64,000 bases of DNA from assembly GCA_013115135.1 (NCBI GenBank), contig JABANP010000288.1:1-64000 (forward strand). The letters are read 5' to 3'. The position numbers and the translations under genes are program-made. Source of the stretch: Perkinsus olseni (taxonomy: Eukaryota > Perkinsozoa > Perkinsida > Perkinsidae). The notes under the pieces are model-generated. The model ran no database searches, was not told the DNA's origin, and worked only from the letters and a program-made list of their open reading frames with translations. This document shows, piece by piece, positions 1-12,898 of this stretch (its first letter is position 1; every line of letters begins with the position of its first letter).

Positions 1-127
1 TTGTTGTATAAGCGATATCCACTGCTGTGTTGAGCTTGTAGTGTGTTATAGTATAATCAAGGGAGATTCCTGTCGCCGCTGTTACAGCCTCTTCATCACT
101 ATCAATCTACAGTGGTATCAGTTTTTT

Positions 128-2922
128 ATGCTCGGTATGAGAGTTGAATCATCACTACTGAGATTGTTTAACCTACTCGTATTGCTGAGCTGCTATTGCT
201 TCCAGTCCTACGCAGCTGAGGATGATAGTGATCACCAGCCCTATGTTCGTCCGGACGGCACTCTAGACCTCTTCGCTGATGATATACCAACCTATAGTGC
301 GGAACCGGTAATAACTACCAACTTGTGTCCTACGACTTAGCCTTACTCGTCAAATTTGTCGAGAGGTACTTGTGCAGGGTTGTACTTCCGCTGACAGGTT
401 TTATCCAAGTACTCGGATATGCGTTCGAACGCTAAGATGGAAACACCGTCAAAGCAGGATGAATCAGAAGAGCGGTATACCAGTACACAGCAGCCGACCC
501 CTATGACTGTCACGGCGACTCCAGTCTCTGCAACTCATGGTACTCCTGGGGCTATACCCGTTGCTAGGTCTACATCAGAGGGCACGCCGAAGGCAACACC
601 GATTCGAGATGATGTTGATCATATAGTCAGCCCGTCGAATCATACGACCAATATTGACGGTGAATCTCAGCCTAAACATGAGTCTCCTCAAGGGCTAGAA
701 TCGAGTGTCGACAAGGACTCTGCTGGAGCGAGGAGTGTCCCTACTGCAGTGTCGACGGCGAAGGGAGAAGGACGTGATGAGGCTGCTTGGGAGGAAGAGG
801 AGCGTGCGAGGAAGGAGAGAGCTGATAAGCTTCTCAAGGAGGCACAAGATAGGTTGAAGAAGGAAAGAGAGGAGAGAGTTAGAAAAGAGGAAGAGGAAGC
901 TGCTATACGAGAAGAGGAGGAGAGACGAGAAGCCGAAAAACGCGCTAAGGACAGAGCCGAGCGGAAGGCGAAAGAAGAGGCCGAACGCAGAGAAAAGGAA
1001 GAGGCCGAAAGAAAGGAGAAGGCAGAGGCCGAGAGAAAGGAGAAGCAAAAGGCCGAGAGAAAGGAGAAGGAAGAGGCCGAGAGAAAAGAGAAGGAAGAGG
1101 CCGAGAGGAAGGAGAAGGCAGAGGCTGAGAGGAAGGAGAAGGCAGAGGCTGAGAGAAAGGAGAAGGAAGAGGCCGAGAGAAAAGAGAAGGAAGAGGCTGA
1201 GAGAAAGGAGAAGGCAGAGGCTGAGAGAAAGGAGAAGGAAGAGGCCGAGAGAAAGGAGAAGGAAGAGGCCGAGAAAAAGGAAAGGGAAGAGGCTGAGAGA
1301 AAGGAGAAGGAAGAGGCCAATCGTAAAGTGAAGGAAAAGGGCGAAAGAGAAGCGAAGGAAGCGGCCGAACGAAAGAAGAGGGAAGAGACCGAACGGAAGG
1401 AGAAGGAAGAGGCCGATCGCAAAGAGAAGGAAGAGGCCGAACGAAAAAAGAAGGAAGAGGCCGATCGTGAAGAGAAGGAAGAGGCCGAACGAAAGAAGCA
1501 AGAGGCTAAGAGAAAGGAGGAAGAGGCTGACCGGAGTGCGAAGGAAGAGGCCGAGAGAAAGGCGAGGCAAGAGGCCGAATGGAAAGAGAAGGAGGCTGAG
1601 CGGAAGGCGAGCGTGGCGGCCGAACGCCGTGAAAGACAAGACGAAAGGGAAGACAGGGAAGATACCGACCTGAAGGCGAAGGAGGCCCGGCGAGAAGAGG
1701 GAGATGCCGGACTGTCAAGGACTGCAGTAAAACAGACGAGCCAACAGCCGGCGACGAAGAGGGGGGACAAGGAGGATCACCAGCGGCGAGTTGATGAGGA
1801 CCTGGGAGCTGCCGATAGCCTAGCCGATTGGGGAGAGAAGAATCCTGGGGAACTAGAGAAGGGCCGCGGTCGTGCTGAGGGTGCAGCTCATGGGGGTAAT
1901 GCCAGTGAAAGTCTCGAAGAGCAGTCACGCGGTGCTGAGGCGGGATCTTATAGTACAGCTGCTGCTACTGCTGATGTTCAATCGGGTACTGCCACTACGC
2001 CAACAGTACCACCTACTAAATCGGCTATCGAAAGGCTGCGAGAGGAAGCTCAGGTTACACTGAATGAAGCGGTGACGATAGCTCAGAGTCTTTGGGTGAC
2101 CTTTGGCGAGCCTGCAAAAATGGAGATTGCTCTCGCCACTGGCGTTGGTTCCCCTCTACTGGAGATCTACATGGCTTCTACCATTTTGCTCCTGTGTATC
2201 GGGTGGGCATTTTTGAAGAAGAAGTCCCTGCCTCTGCCCAAGGCCGATGATGCTGCCCTGTGGAGGTTCAGGGCCTCTCGTCTTAGTAGAGAGGGTAACG
2301 ACACTTCTTCGCTTACCGATGGGATACCCACCGCTGCATCATCCGGGGCTTTGTCTGGACCCAAGGGAGGGATAACTGAGGAGCAGCTCACGCAGCTCCT
2401 ACAGCAGGTAAGGGATGGATGTTGGCGATGATGCTGTGACCTTTCTTGAGCAGGTTCAGTACTTGGCGCAAATGGCCAACTACACCACACAGAACCTCCA
2501 ATCCTTCATGGAAGAATGCCAGGTAGTAGTAGTGAGGCTTGTGTCATTTAACCCATTCATGCCTACAGACCAAGTTCAACGGTTTAATATGCGACATAGC
2601 GGTGTTGAAGCAAGATCTAGATGAGGTGGACTGTGAGCTGCTGTCATCCAGTCAACAGGTATTGCTGCTAGCGAGGGTTGTTGATAATTACTATCTTGAG
2701 TGCTTGTTGTAGGTGATAGAACATCTCACATCCCGTTCCCTTTCCAACCTCACGTTAGAGGAGCGATCGTCTCTCACTGATCCGAATGAAACCCAAGGCA
2801 CATCGCCAGAGACTACCAAGGACAATAGCGGAGAGAAAGAAAAAGAGCAGAAGGCAGCTAGACCGGAGCTGGGTAGTAGTGTCATTGCGCGTCGTAGATC
2901 TTGTGCCTCTCCCGACCCGTGA
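128..2922 (+). CDS. Secreted, membrane-anchored Lys/Glu-rich helical repeat protein
   Basis: Proposed joins are 128-307, 398-2407, 2454-2522, 2569-2658 and 2713-2922; all introns are phase 0, GT-AG and 46-90 nt, giving about 852 residues. The ATG at 128 begins a signal-peptide-like stretch (MLGMRVESSLLRLFNLLVLL, then a Cys/Ala-rich end). Residues about 70-200 are Thr/Pro/Ser-rich. Residues about 245-470 are octapeptide repeats of the AERKEKEE type. A single hydrophobic segment lies near residues 649-666 (ASTILLLCIGWAFL) and is followed by KKK, as in a type I membrane protein with a cytoplasmic tail of about 185 residues. The family is not recognised. An extended rod on the cell surface or in an endomembrane is inferred only from topology and composition. 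The 3' splice site of intron 1 could also be at 409 (also in frame). Confidence 0.65.
940..1625 (+). repeat. 24-bp coding repeat (octapeptide AERKEKEE)
   Basis: The forward strand shows tandem, imperfect 24-bp units of the form gaggccgagagaaaggagaa, encoding AERKEKEE or AERKEKAE. The period is eight residues, not seven, and charges alternate E/K/R. This favours a single charged alpha-helix over a classical heptad coiled coil (inference). Units decay toward both ends (AERREKEE, ADRKEKEE, AERKKQE). Confidence 0.85.
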
Positions 2923-4578
2923 CCTGCGTTGCACGGGTCACAGGGAACACGGGTCGTATACCCTATCTGAGGTGATCGAAAATGCGATGTCGATTGTCCA
3001 GGGTTACTATCATCACATGGTGTACTGATCGCGCTGGTGAATAAGCAAGCCATCTGTCCCTCGTAGTCCTTCTCTTCGCGGACCGTGGAGAGCCTTCTAG
3101 TGGGTGTTCGATCCGCTCACCGCGAACAGATTATCCTCAATAGTACAGCAACCACCTCTCCCGTCGCGTGTGTATCAGGCTGATACTATCAGCAGACGAA
3201 TCACCGGACATCACTTCGTTAAGCCTCAGTAGTGTTCCTACTCTCCCAGTGGGGGGCCCTCGTGTATTAGAGGCCATGCAATTTTGGTGAGATAAGAACC
3301 TCGTTGACTTCGGCCGGATCAGCTGTTCATCCGCCAGTTTATTCTGGTGGGCCAGCGTCACGGTGACACTGTGGCAGAGACGATACAGTCAAGCGTACTC
3401 GTGCGTGGACCAAGCGACGGGGGTCATGCCACTCCCGTCACTCCCGCTATCGCAGTTCCGGGTCTCGTGAGTGTATCCAGCCCAGTAGCTGGCAGAAGTA
3501 CACACTCGATCGCGGGATCACCTCCGGAACTAGAGAAGCAAAAAAAAAACCATCCTGCGCAGTTTGGAGGAGCACCACCCAGTAGCTGGGCGATGCTTAT
3601 GGTGGTGCAATGGTTTTGCAATGACTCCTGCTGGAATGACGACTCTGCGGATTTCGTCCACTGGCCATTGCCTGGCCCGCACGACTCCGGCCGACACCGA
3701 AGAGATTGGTTCATGCGAGGAGGCAGCGGCCTCGTAAATGCGTGGAACGACAGGGGTGGTCGACACCGTGATGCGCTCCGGACGCACCGCTCTGTTTGGA
3801 GAAGACGACGTTCTCTGTGAACTGCCAAATACATACTTGAAGTGTAAAGTGTAGCAGCTCCTTGCTGAAGACCACCTCTTTTGGGTCAGTTGAGGCGAGA
3901 TCAGTGGAGATTACATGTTCTTTGAGGGGTTATCGCTACCCCTTCGTCGTGATAGCAAGTGTAGAAGTCGACGTTCCCTGTGAACTGCTCAGTACACGAT
4001 TGGAGTGTAAAGTGTAGCAGCTTCTTGTCGGACTCACCTCTTCTGGATCAGTGGAGATTGCATGTTATTTGAGGGGGGTGTCGGTACCCCTTTATCGGGA
4101 TGACCCGTGTGACGGTGTAAAAAAGCCGAAACCGCAGATAACTATTCTCCCGTGTTGGGGTCTGTATTCTTCGAGATCGGGCCCCCCTGGGATTCCTAGG
4201 CTGGGACCATCGGAATCGATTCGCGATGCGGCATGCGAATTTCTGAGGAATACTCTCCGCACTAAGAAAACTAATGCCTGTCGGACGGTTCGATCATATC
4301 CCCGGTAGCAGTCATCGTCCCGTTGTTCAGGTTCGAACGGAATGCCTTCCATTCCAACTGGTCCCTTTACGAACGCAAGGACCGCGTTTGCTGAGAAGCG
4401 CCAAGCGTGATGGAAGGACTAGCGATGGCCAGTACTGTGTTATTTGATATGTGATTATTGACTCGTTTCCAAATCGTGATGGGGGCTTGCATTTCAACTG
4501 TGTATCGGCCGCTGGTGGGGACTCTTCTGTCGTAATGACGCTCGGCAGTTCTGAGGAAGCTTCGGCAACTGACGGTTT
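2923..4578. other. Non-coding stretch
   Basis: No open frame here looks like a conserved protein and none joins convincingly through short introns. It contains the duplicated unit at 3800-4105 described separately. Confidence 0.5.
3800..4105. repeat. Direct duplication carrying a hairpin
   Basis: Two diverged copies of about 140-155 bp lie next to each other (about 3800-3955 and 3964-4105). Shared anchors are the cgacgttc-ctgtgaactg block, gagtgtaaagtgtagcagct or its close variant, gatcagtggagatt, catgtt-tttgagggg. Each copy ends with an inverted repeat: gagggg...acccct at 3924-3943 and gaggggg...tacccct at 4071-4091. The stem is kept although the loop differs. Confidence 0.7.
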
Positions 4579-5479
4579 ATGTCTCTCTCGTTGACACTTG
4601 CGCGGCCCCAACCCCGAGGGGGGTGTCTCGGTGGCAATACCTATCCTATAAGCTTCCCGAGTCGTGGCCGGTATGAGGCCAGAGCTTCCAAAGGAACCTC
4701 CATAAACATGAACATGTTCATGGCTATTAACTCTTCAATGACGGTGACCATGGAGGAGAATCCGAAAACCGTGATTCTCGGTAACACGTTCTACTCGTGA
4801 GATATACCAGTATAAGCCACGGATTGCAGGCGAGGACGTCACTTTCAGAGGAGTATTTCGTTGTAACAACGAACAGTTCGGTTAGCATGTGAGAGCGATT
4901 CGGTACCAGTCGAGTTTTCAAAACTCCACCCATGGAGCGGGTGGGATGGCTAGCAGCGACACCCAGTGCGGGGGCTCATTCGCCGCGTTGGCATCTGTGA
5001 GGTATCGCAGCATTCGCCTTCGGGATGCCCGCCACGGCTGTCATAGCCATGATGTCATACCCGACTACATCTTCCCGGCATCCTACCAAATCGTTCGCTA
5101 AGGAGCGGAGTAGACCAAAGGCATCGCTATCCCTATTCTAGTCTGATACCACGTCGGAGGTGTCGCCGTGTGCTTGTGGCGCGGTCGGGCCCGAAGGGCT
5201 TCACCATAGTTGAAAAGCGTTCTTCGCCCACAGCCCTGGGATGAACGTGAGATTCGGTACTTATGGAGGGATCGTAGGTAGGGCGGATTGCAGATTGCTA
5301 CAACACGTCCGGAGCTGCAAGCGAAGGGTTTCCTTTTGGCGTGCATAAGAGACCGGAGCCCACGAATCTTCTTCGAACTCAAAGCTCTCTACAAGGTCAC
5401 CAGCTACGAGGGGCCTGTGAGGGACTTCGAGTTCGTACTGGGAGAAACCGACGTGGTTAGAGAGGATCACAGAGCCTAG
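4579..5479 (+). pseudogene. Decayed branched-chain 2-oxoacid dehydrogenase E1-beta copy
   Basis: Pieces in the right order match the E1-beta subunit of the branched-chain 2-oxoacid dehydrogenase: NMNMFMAINSSM and VILG (to 4779), GEDVTFRGVFRC after a 48-nt intron, RVFKTPP (about 4909), PDYIFPASYQIV (about 5065-5097), KAFFAHSPGMNV (about 5215-5250), then LQAKGFLLACIRDRSPRIFF (about 5315-5372) to a TAG at 5477-5479. The frame is broken: TAG after EQFG, a shift before PDYIFPA, TAA after QIVR, and TGA just before KAFFAHSPG. The C-terminal third of the family is missing. Intron-like GT-AG gaps remain, so this is a decayed duplicate, not a processed copy. A functional copy is expected elsewhere in the genome. 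An assembly with many errors is the alternative. Confidence 0.8.
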
Positions 5480-5877
5480 TCGAATGGTCGAAGGACGAAG
5501 GCTGCGAGTTCAGTGCATGGAGCAGCAGCTGCGTCCTTCCTTACCACTTCGTGAGCAGCCGCCGTCCTGCAAAGAAGCAAGAGGGCAGTTAAAAAAGTCA
5601 TCATACTCCAAAATGCTGTTCCGAGCAGTCTAGATATTCTAATGGGGTATGCTTAGTAGATGATTTTTTCTTCCGTCCACTCAAGGTTCGTATCAGTACA
5701 TTCACTGCCACTGCTACTGCCACTGATGATCAATCTGCCTGTCGATGAAAGAAGCTCGCTTGGCAACAACAAAGACACCAACGGCAGCATTACCTGTTTC
5801 ATACTTTTGATCTAATAGAGGAACTTGAGTCGTCATAAAGTTGAGAGGGTTGCCAACATCGAGCTAGTGTTGTCTTT
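5480..5877. other. Intergenic stretch upstream of the arginine methyltransferase
   Basis: Nothing coding was seen. It should hold the promoter and 5' UTR of the next gene, but no element was recognisable. Confidence 0.5.
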
Positions 5878-7736
<1,859 letters not shown>

Positions 7737-7900
7737 TCACAGCAGCCTCCACTGCTAGCTTGTGCATAATTATCTGCCGTTCCTATAGTATTACCAACGA
7801 TGTGAGCGTGTCGACGAAGAAGGGTTTGCGTTGTCACACGACGCTCGGGGAGCCAACAAGTATTGTCCCTTTTCCTGTCGCGGCATTGAGCTCCCTCTCG

Positions 7901-8863
7901 ATGAGACCCTCGGCTCATTCTCGTCTCCTATATTACGCCAATAGATCGGAATCTCTATGTGAAGAGCCCCCGGACGCTGGCCCAGCTGCCCAGCCAGGAG
8001 ACCTCCTGCAGCTCATGCTGCTGAGGTTCGACCGAGCGACTCTTCGAATACTCAAAGAGGCCAGTGTGGACAAGGCAAGGCACGCGATGCAACGGTCCAC
8101 GTTTCCTAGTCTGTTGCCGCTGTTTGATTCTATTAGAAGAGCGTTAGCGTGTCATAAGAGAAGCTCTGATACTCTGGAGCGATACAGGGATATGCTGGTA
8201 GGAATACGGCAAGCTGATGAGTACATAATGAGAGCCCGAGTGAATGATGTGCCTGTCGAAGTACTCCAGTTGATACGGGTTTGGCGTGAGTACTGCTGCC
8301 ATCGATTCGCCTGGGGTTTGACGTCTACTGAGGAGATGGGTTGGCTGCAGACCAAGCTCATGAGGTTGATGCAGAGATGTGGACATACCCTCACCGTCCT
8401 GGACCCTCTGGCGGCTACAGGCTGGCACGCCTACCTCATGGATGTCGTAGGCAGCACAGTGAGCTTTCAAGTATCCGACTCCTGCCCTGCACCTGGCCAT
8501 CTGCAATGGGCCTCCTGCCCTGTCCTCCGCCGGGAGGCACTGGAGGCGGTCCGTGCCACCCCGACGGCAGACGTTCTGTGGTTGAGTTGGCCACCACATG
8601 AACCAGATGACCTCGCCTTCAACCTCCTCAGTGCCTTCCCTGGCAGGGTTCTCGTCTATATCGGAGAGTGGCCCAGCGCCAGCACAACTTCGGTATCACT
8701 GGGGGCACGGATGTTCTTTGAGGCTATTCAATCCGGCTGGGTAGAGATAGCGAGGCGGAAAGCCGAAGTGAATTGGCCAGGGTACAACCAAGAGCTTGTG
8801 CTGCTCGAGAAGAGGCGTACTACTTTTCTGCCACGACGGCACGAGGGCACCTCGAGGACATAA
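7901..8863 (+). CDS. Intronless protein with a methyltransferase-like fold, function unknown
   Basis: A single uninterrupted frame of 320 residues starts at the ATG at 7901, 165 nt after the PRMT stop; the frame is open further upstream but has no ATG there. Residues about 166-180 (VLDPLAATGWHAYLM) sit where a Rossmann-fold methyltransferase has its glycine motif. They are followed by PVLRREALEAV, by VLWLSWPP (about 225-232) and by VLVYIGEWP (about 250-258). This order resembles a group of uncharacterised eukaryotic methyltransferase-like proteins, recalled from general pattern and not verified. The glycine motif is weak (ATGW), so activity is doubtful. The lack of introns contrasts with its intron-dense neighbours. 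Confidence 0.55.
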   Translation: MRPSAHSRLLYYANRSESLCEEPPDAGPAAQPGDLLQLMLLRFDRATLRILKEASVDKARHAMQRSTFPSLLPLFDSIRRALACHKRSSDTLERYRDMLVGIRQADEYIMRARVNDVPVEVLQLIRVWREYCCHRFAWGLTSTEEMGWLQTKLMRLMQRCGHTLTVLDPLAATGWHAYLMDVVGSTVSFQVSDSCPAPGHLQWASCPVLRREALEAVRATPTADVLWLSWPPHEPDDLAFNLLSAFPGRVLVYIGEWPSASTTSVSLGARMFFEAIQSGWVEIARRKAEVNWPGYNQELVLLEKRRTTFLPRRHEGTSRT

Positions 8864-9029
8864 GTGGTCCACGAGATGCAGGTTTCTGTCCACTATATTA
8901 GAATGTGGTTTTTGTTGTCTTGCGGGGTGGACTCTCCGCTCCGTATTCCGCAAAGGGCAGCGTCTATCGAGCGAGCGACCGTACCCTGCTGGCCTCAGCG
9001 CTCACCACTATGGTGGGGTCGTTCTTCAT

Positions 9030-10407
9030 ATGATGTCCCCTTCCTCTCACACCACCACTCCGTGCTTCTCGTGTGGAATCAAGTCATGCAGAGAGGCGAG
9101 CAGACAGCAGCCCGGAGGCGGGGAGCCTCGAGAGGCAAGAGCGTCGTAGGACTACTCGTCTTGGGGTCTCCCCACCATCAATATCGCAGGTTTGTTATCG
9201 GCACTTGTGGTGATATAATATGCATACCACACTTTCGAGCATGGCAACGGAAGCAAGGACAGCGCAACGGAGACACCGTGAGTGTGCGCGTTTGCCTTCG
9301 GTATATGAGGCCAGTGCTGCCGTAGGTGCAGCAGTGTCCAGTATGCCGGCACAACGGTGTACGCTTCCGCCTGTCAATGGACCAGTCTGAGCTCATGGCT
9401 ATGAAGCGGAACGGCTCAGTGTGCGTGGCTCTGTTAGGCTACGGCGTGAAGGAAGGTGATGACAGTGAGAAGATTGAGTGGCATCAATGCGCTCCTCCTA
9501 TGTTTCAGCCCTCGCCCATGTGAAGCAAGCACTCCGGTTCTGGGTAAGATACCGCTACATGTGACCGCTGACTCCTCCCGTCAGGAGCATCATCATCATC
9601 GCCGCGACGCCTTGTCTGAGGACGGCAGCTCGTCGCGGCAGCGGTCTCAGATCCGGCAGTCTTTGGTGGACGAGTCAACGAAGCTCCTCGACAATCTAAG
9701 AGGGATCGAGCGGAAGAAGTAGCCGGGAGTTCCGGTCCGGGACGAGCTGTGCTGCCACAGGCGAGTACGATCTCTCAGGACCGAGATCAAACGGAAGATT
9801 GAGGAGTCCCGCAGAGAGACTGCAGAGTTGAACGGGCGGCTAGAAGCAATGGAGAGAGCGAAGGAGAAGGAGAGGCGGAAGAACGCGAGACCACTGCATC
9901 GACAAAGACAGGATACAAAGCGCCATGCCCTAGGCAATGACGAGCTGGGCCGTTGGGACGGCCGCTGCGGATCGATAGAGCAATCCCACCGGCCGCTGCA
10001 GCTGCACGCAAGTCCGTATTTCCTGCCTCTGTCAAAGCAACATCTCTGTGCTTTCTCTTGCAGGGCGGAGCGATATTGGGAAGGCTGCTGGAGCCGCTGG
10101 CAGTAGCGTCAGTCACTGTAGTGGAACTCTGGATGAGGAGATCCTTCAGAAGCTCGGGACAGGAGAACGTGGAGACCTATCCTCATTGATGGTGAGTATT
10201 ATCGCCTGTGTGGGCCTGGATGCCTGCATCGATCAGGTACAACCTCAACGACATCATGCTCGAGATGGCAACAAGCACGGTCGAGGCGGCGGCAGGCACA
10301 ACTATGAGCGTGCAACCTCCGATCTATGCTCTAGTATATCCACTGGCCAGACGGCTGGGGGTCTAGGCTCCCTCGCCTCCTCTGCTACATTCAGACACAG
10401 ACTCTAG
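9030..10407 (+). CDS. Putative RING-like zinc finger and coiled-coil protein
   Basis: Proposed joins 9030-9145, 9190-9277, 9326-9455, 9509-9543, 9585-9718, 9761-10011, 10064-10191 and 10237-10407 keep phase and give introns of 41-53 nt, about 350 residues. The N-terminal part has a Cys/His series: CFSC near residue 12, TCGDIICIPHFRAW, then CPVCR. The spacing resembles a RING finger, though the usual metal-binding His position (CGH) reads CGD. Downstream, LRTEIKRKIEESRRETAELN and EAMERAKEKERRKN form a charged coiled coil. The last exon is the weakest part: another phase reads DIMLEMATSTVEAA and would stop earlier, at 10363. Function is not recognised; ubiquitin ligase activity would be speculative. 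Confidence 0.45.
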
Positions 10408-10741
10408 GTGCATCATCAGTATGGTGCTACCGTCCGTCCTTTCGTTGCGTGTCAGTACGCCATCCGCTGCCGTACACTATTCTATTTCAGTGAGAGTGTT
10501 TGCTCCGAGCTCTTGCATTTCGACGTCGTGTTGGTTCATCACTTGATGACATTTACTTCTCGAGGCTTGCGGGTTGCGTTGACGACATCATGTTGGCATT
10601 GGGGACGTCTCTAGCAATGGCAGCCAAGGGGCGAAGCTCAGATCGCTCAGTAGAACATACGTAGAGAACACACGAGTTCGTGACAATGTGGTATCTGTGG
10701 TCTCATTGACATTGTAGAACCGATGAGACTGCGGAGGAGGT

Positions 10742-12770
10742 GTGTCGCATGCATCAAGCTGTTCGAATATCAATGACGAACTCACCGCGGCTGGCAAGAG
10801 AACACCGAGCGGCGCGACAAGTAACGCGGCCGGCAGCCTTCCTACAGTATACCATCACGTTGGACTGGTTACTCAGGCTGCACCTAGCGTCGGACGAGAC
10901 TCCAGAAACTGGTACATCAACACTCTCTACGTACGACACGAGTTCGACGAGTGCCTGGAGTTCATAGAAGAGTGCCTGACGGAGTCTAAAGGCCTCAATC
11001 AGTATCATATCCCCGAAGACACTCATCGTGTTTCTGGCACCCCTACTGCGCTTCAGATATGCACTGTATTACAAAGCCCTAATCCATCGTCAGCAGGGTG
11101 ACATACGCCGTTCTCTGCAGCTGTTCCAGGCAGCAGCGTGTCTAGACCCCCTCAACGTACGACCAGTAGCCTTTCTCATACAGATGCGTGGCTTGCCGCA
11201 AGTATGTGTATAACGCGTAGGTCGACTACCTCAAGCACGTCGGGAAGAGCCTGTCCTTGCTGGGTCAACACCAAGCCGCGATCGAGGTCAGTTGGGCACT
11301 CGCACTGGTGACAACCACCTGCTACCAGATCTACACGGAGGCGCTGAAGCATGAGCCTGAAGACTGGGAGTTGTACTTCAACATCGGAATGTGTCAGAAG
11401 TACTCAGCAACGCCCATTACGATTAGCATCGTCCACTGTTCATGGCAGGTATCTTGGCGATCATCAAACGGCCATAAACAGCTTCCGAGCTGCTAACGAA
11501 ATACAGCGTCACGACGCGACCTTTACTGAAATAGCGGAGATGTAACCATCTTCATCTAGAGGCTATCGAATGACACTTCTTCAGGGATGCACTTGAGGGC
11601 GCCAGCGAGGATGCGATCGAGACGTACAATGAAGCCCTCGAGTTCTCGCCGGAAAACACCAGTATTCTTACCAGATGTGATTCTAGCAATGCCCTGCAAA
11701 CTACTTCCAGCAAGGTTTTTGTCAGTGGGTGTTCTCCTCCTTAAGACCGGAGACAGTTATAGAGCATTCGAGTGCCTTGGGAATAGGTCTCATATGCGGT
11801 GCCCTCCAACTCATCCTCATACTCCTTCCCCCTCAGCCTGGTATACGACCCCAAGGACCCTCGGACTATCCTGGCAGCAGGCAGTGTTATACAAGACCAC
11901 GGCGATGTCGACGTTGCTCTGGTGAAGTACGGCAGTGCACTCTTCTCCCTCTCGTGGGATCCTCCAGATACCGCGTTGCCGCCGTACAGACTCCTTCGAG
12001 CGCAGAGCTGTGGAACAATGTCGGAATGTGTTTCTTCGGTAAGGACGGGGTTTTTCAACTCAACTCAGGAAAGTTCATTCACTCAGAGAAGCGGAAGATG
12101 GTGGCTGCCATTGCATGCCTCAAGAGGGCGGTATCACTTGAGCCTTTCCAGTGGAAGGTTCACTTCAACTTAGGCCTGGTCAGCCTTCTTTTCTGCACCA
12201 TGCAAGTCCCCATCATCTTTCTCATGTAGCTTCACCTGTACACGGGCCAGTACGCCTCTGCTTTCGCCTTCTTCTCGGCTGCCCTAAATCTCGAGCCCGA
12301 ACCTTCCCTAGTCTACATGTAGAACATCTCACGAGATGCCGATAGCACTGGGGCGCACGCAGGTATCTTGGAATCACCTTGTCCAGACTCGACGACTACA
12401 CCAATTGTCGCAATGCATACGCGAGAGCGATAGGCACTGCGACACCCACCGAGGTAAGAGATCGTCTGAGAACTTAAGAAGCACATTCAGGATGATCCGA
12501 CCCCTACGGCTATAACGCACCTCAACTGCTGCATCACGGCCTTCAACCATGGTGACTTCGGAGAAGCCAAGAAGCATTTCCTCATCTTCGATGGGCTATA
12601 TCGCACTATCGAGGAGGACAATGGGGGAGCCGAAGAACATCATCCCGATTTGCTGTATGCGCTGGCATGTTCATCCGGTCGCAAGTCCCTTTCTCAGGCC
12701 TGGTTTTCCCGACGCCACCGAGAAGAGAGATATCATGGGTGCTCTCCTGTTAGGAAGAGAGAACTCATAA
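10742..12770 (+). CDS. BBS4: BBS4, tetratricopeptide-repeat subunit of the BBSome
   Basis: The BBSome carries membrane proteins in cilia. Successive exons 3' of about 10742 (to 11001, 11057-11156, 11221-11286, 11329-11399, 11449-11541, 11585-11676, 11726-11786, 11837-11926, 11968-12038, 12087-12178, 12230-12318, 12363-12453, then from 12491) splice in phase through introns of 37-64 nt. They read through a TPR series with BBS4-specific blocks: [104 protein letters not shown]. Order and content match BBS4 across its whole TPR region. The 5' end is not fixed: no ATG lies in frame before NWYINT, so an upstream start exon is needed. The 3' end is also open, because the last exon runs in frame into the next gene; 12770 is the stop of an alternative frame (GALLLGREN). 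Confidence 0.9.
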
Positions 12771-12898
12771 AGAGCTGTGCTCATGTACAGTATATGGTGA
12801 CTCATGTTCTGTGCTCGAATGCGATCGACGTTGTCCCTGCACACCCGTTCTTATCCGGACCTCTTCCGTCCTCGGCAGTTTCCTTCGACCTTACCCTC

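Noticed and set aside
688..1770. Long minus-strand frames rich in Ser/Phe/Leu
   Set aside because: They are the reverse complement of the 24-bp octapeptide repeat of the plus-strand gene, with no start, splice or domain evidence.
3347..3820. 157-codon plus-strand frame and overlapping 136-codon minus-strand frame
   Set aside because: No recognisable motif, both strands are equally open, and the 3' end lies in the duplicated non-coding unit.
3924..4091. Hairpins as rho-independent terminators
   Set aside because: The genome is eukaryotic and no U-run of the right kind follows; they are reported only as a duplicated structured unit.
4579..5479. Functional E1-beta gene
   Set aside because: Stops and shifts fall inside conserved blocks where no intron can remove them, and the C-terminal domain is missing.
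7752..7900. Upstream extension of the 7901-8863 gene
   Set aside because: The frame is open but has no ATG; a GTG start is not expected in a eukaryote, so the ATG at 7901 was chosen.
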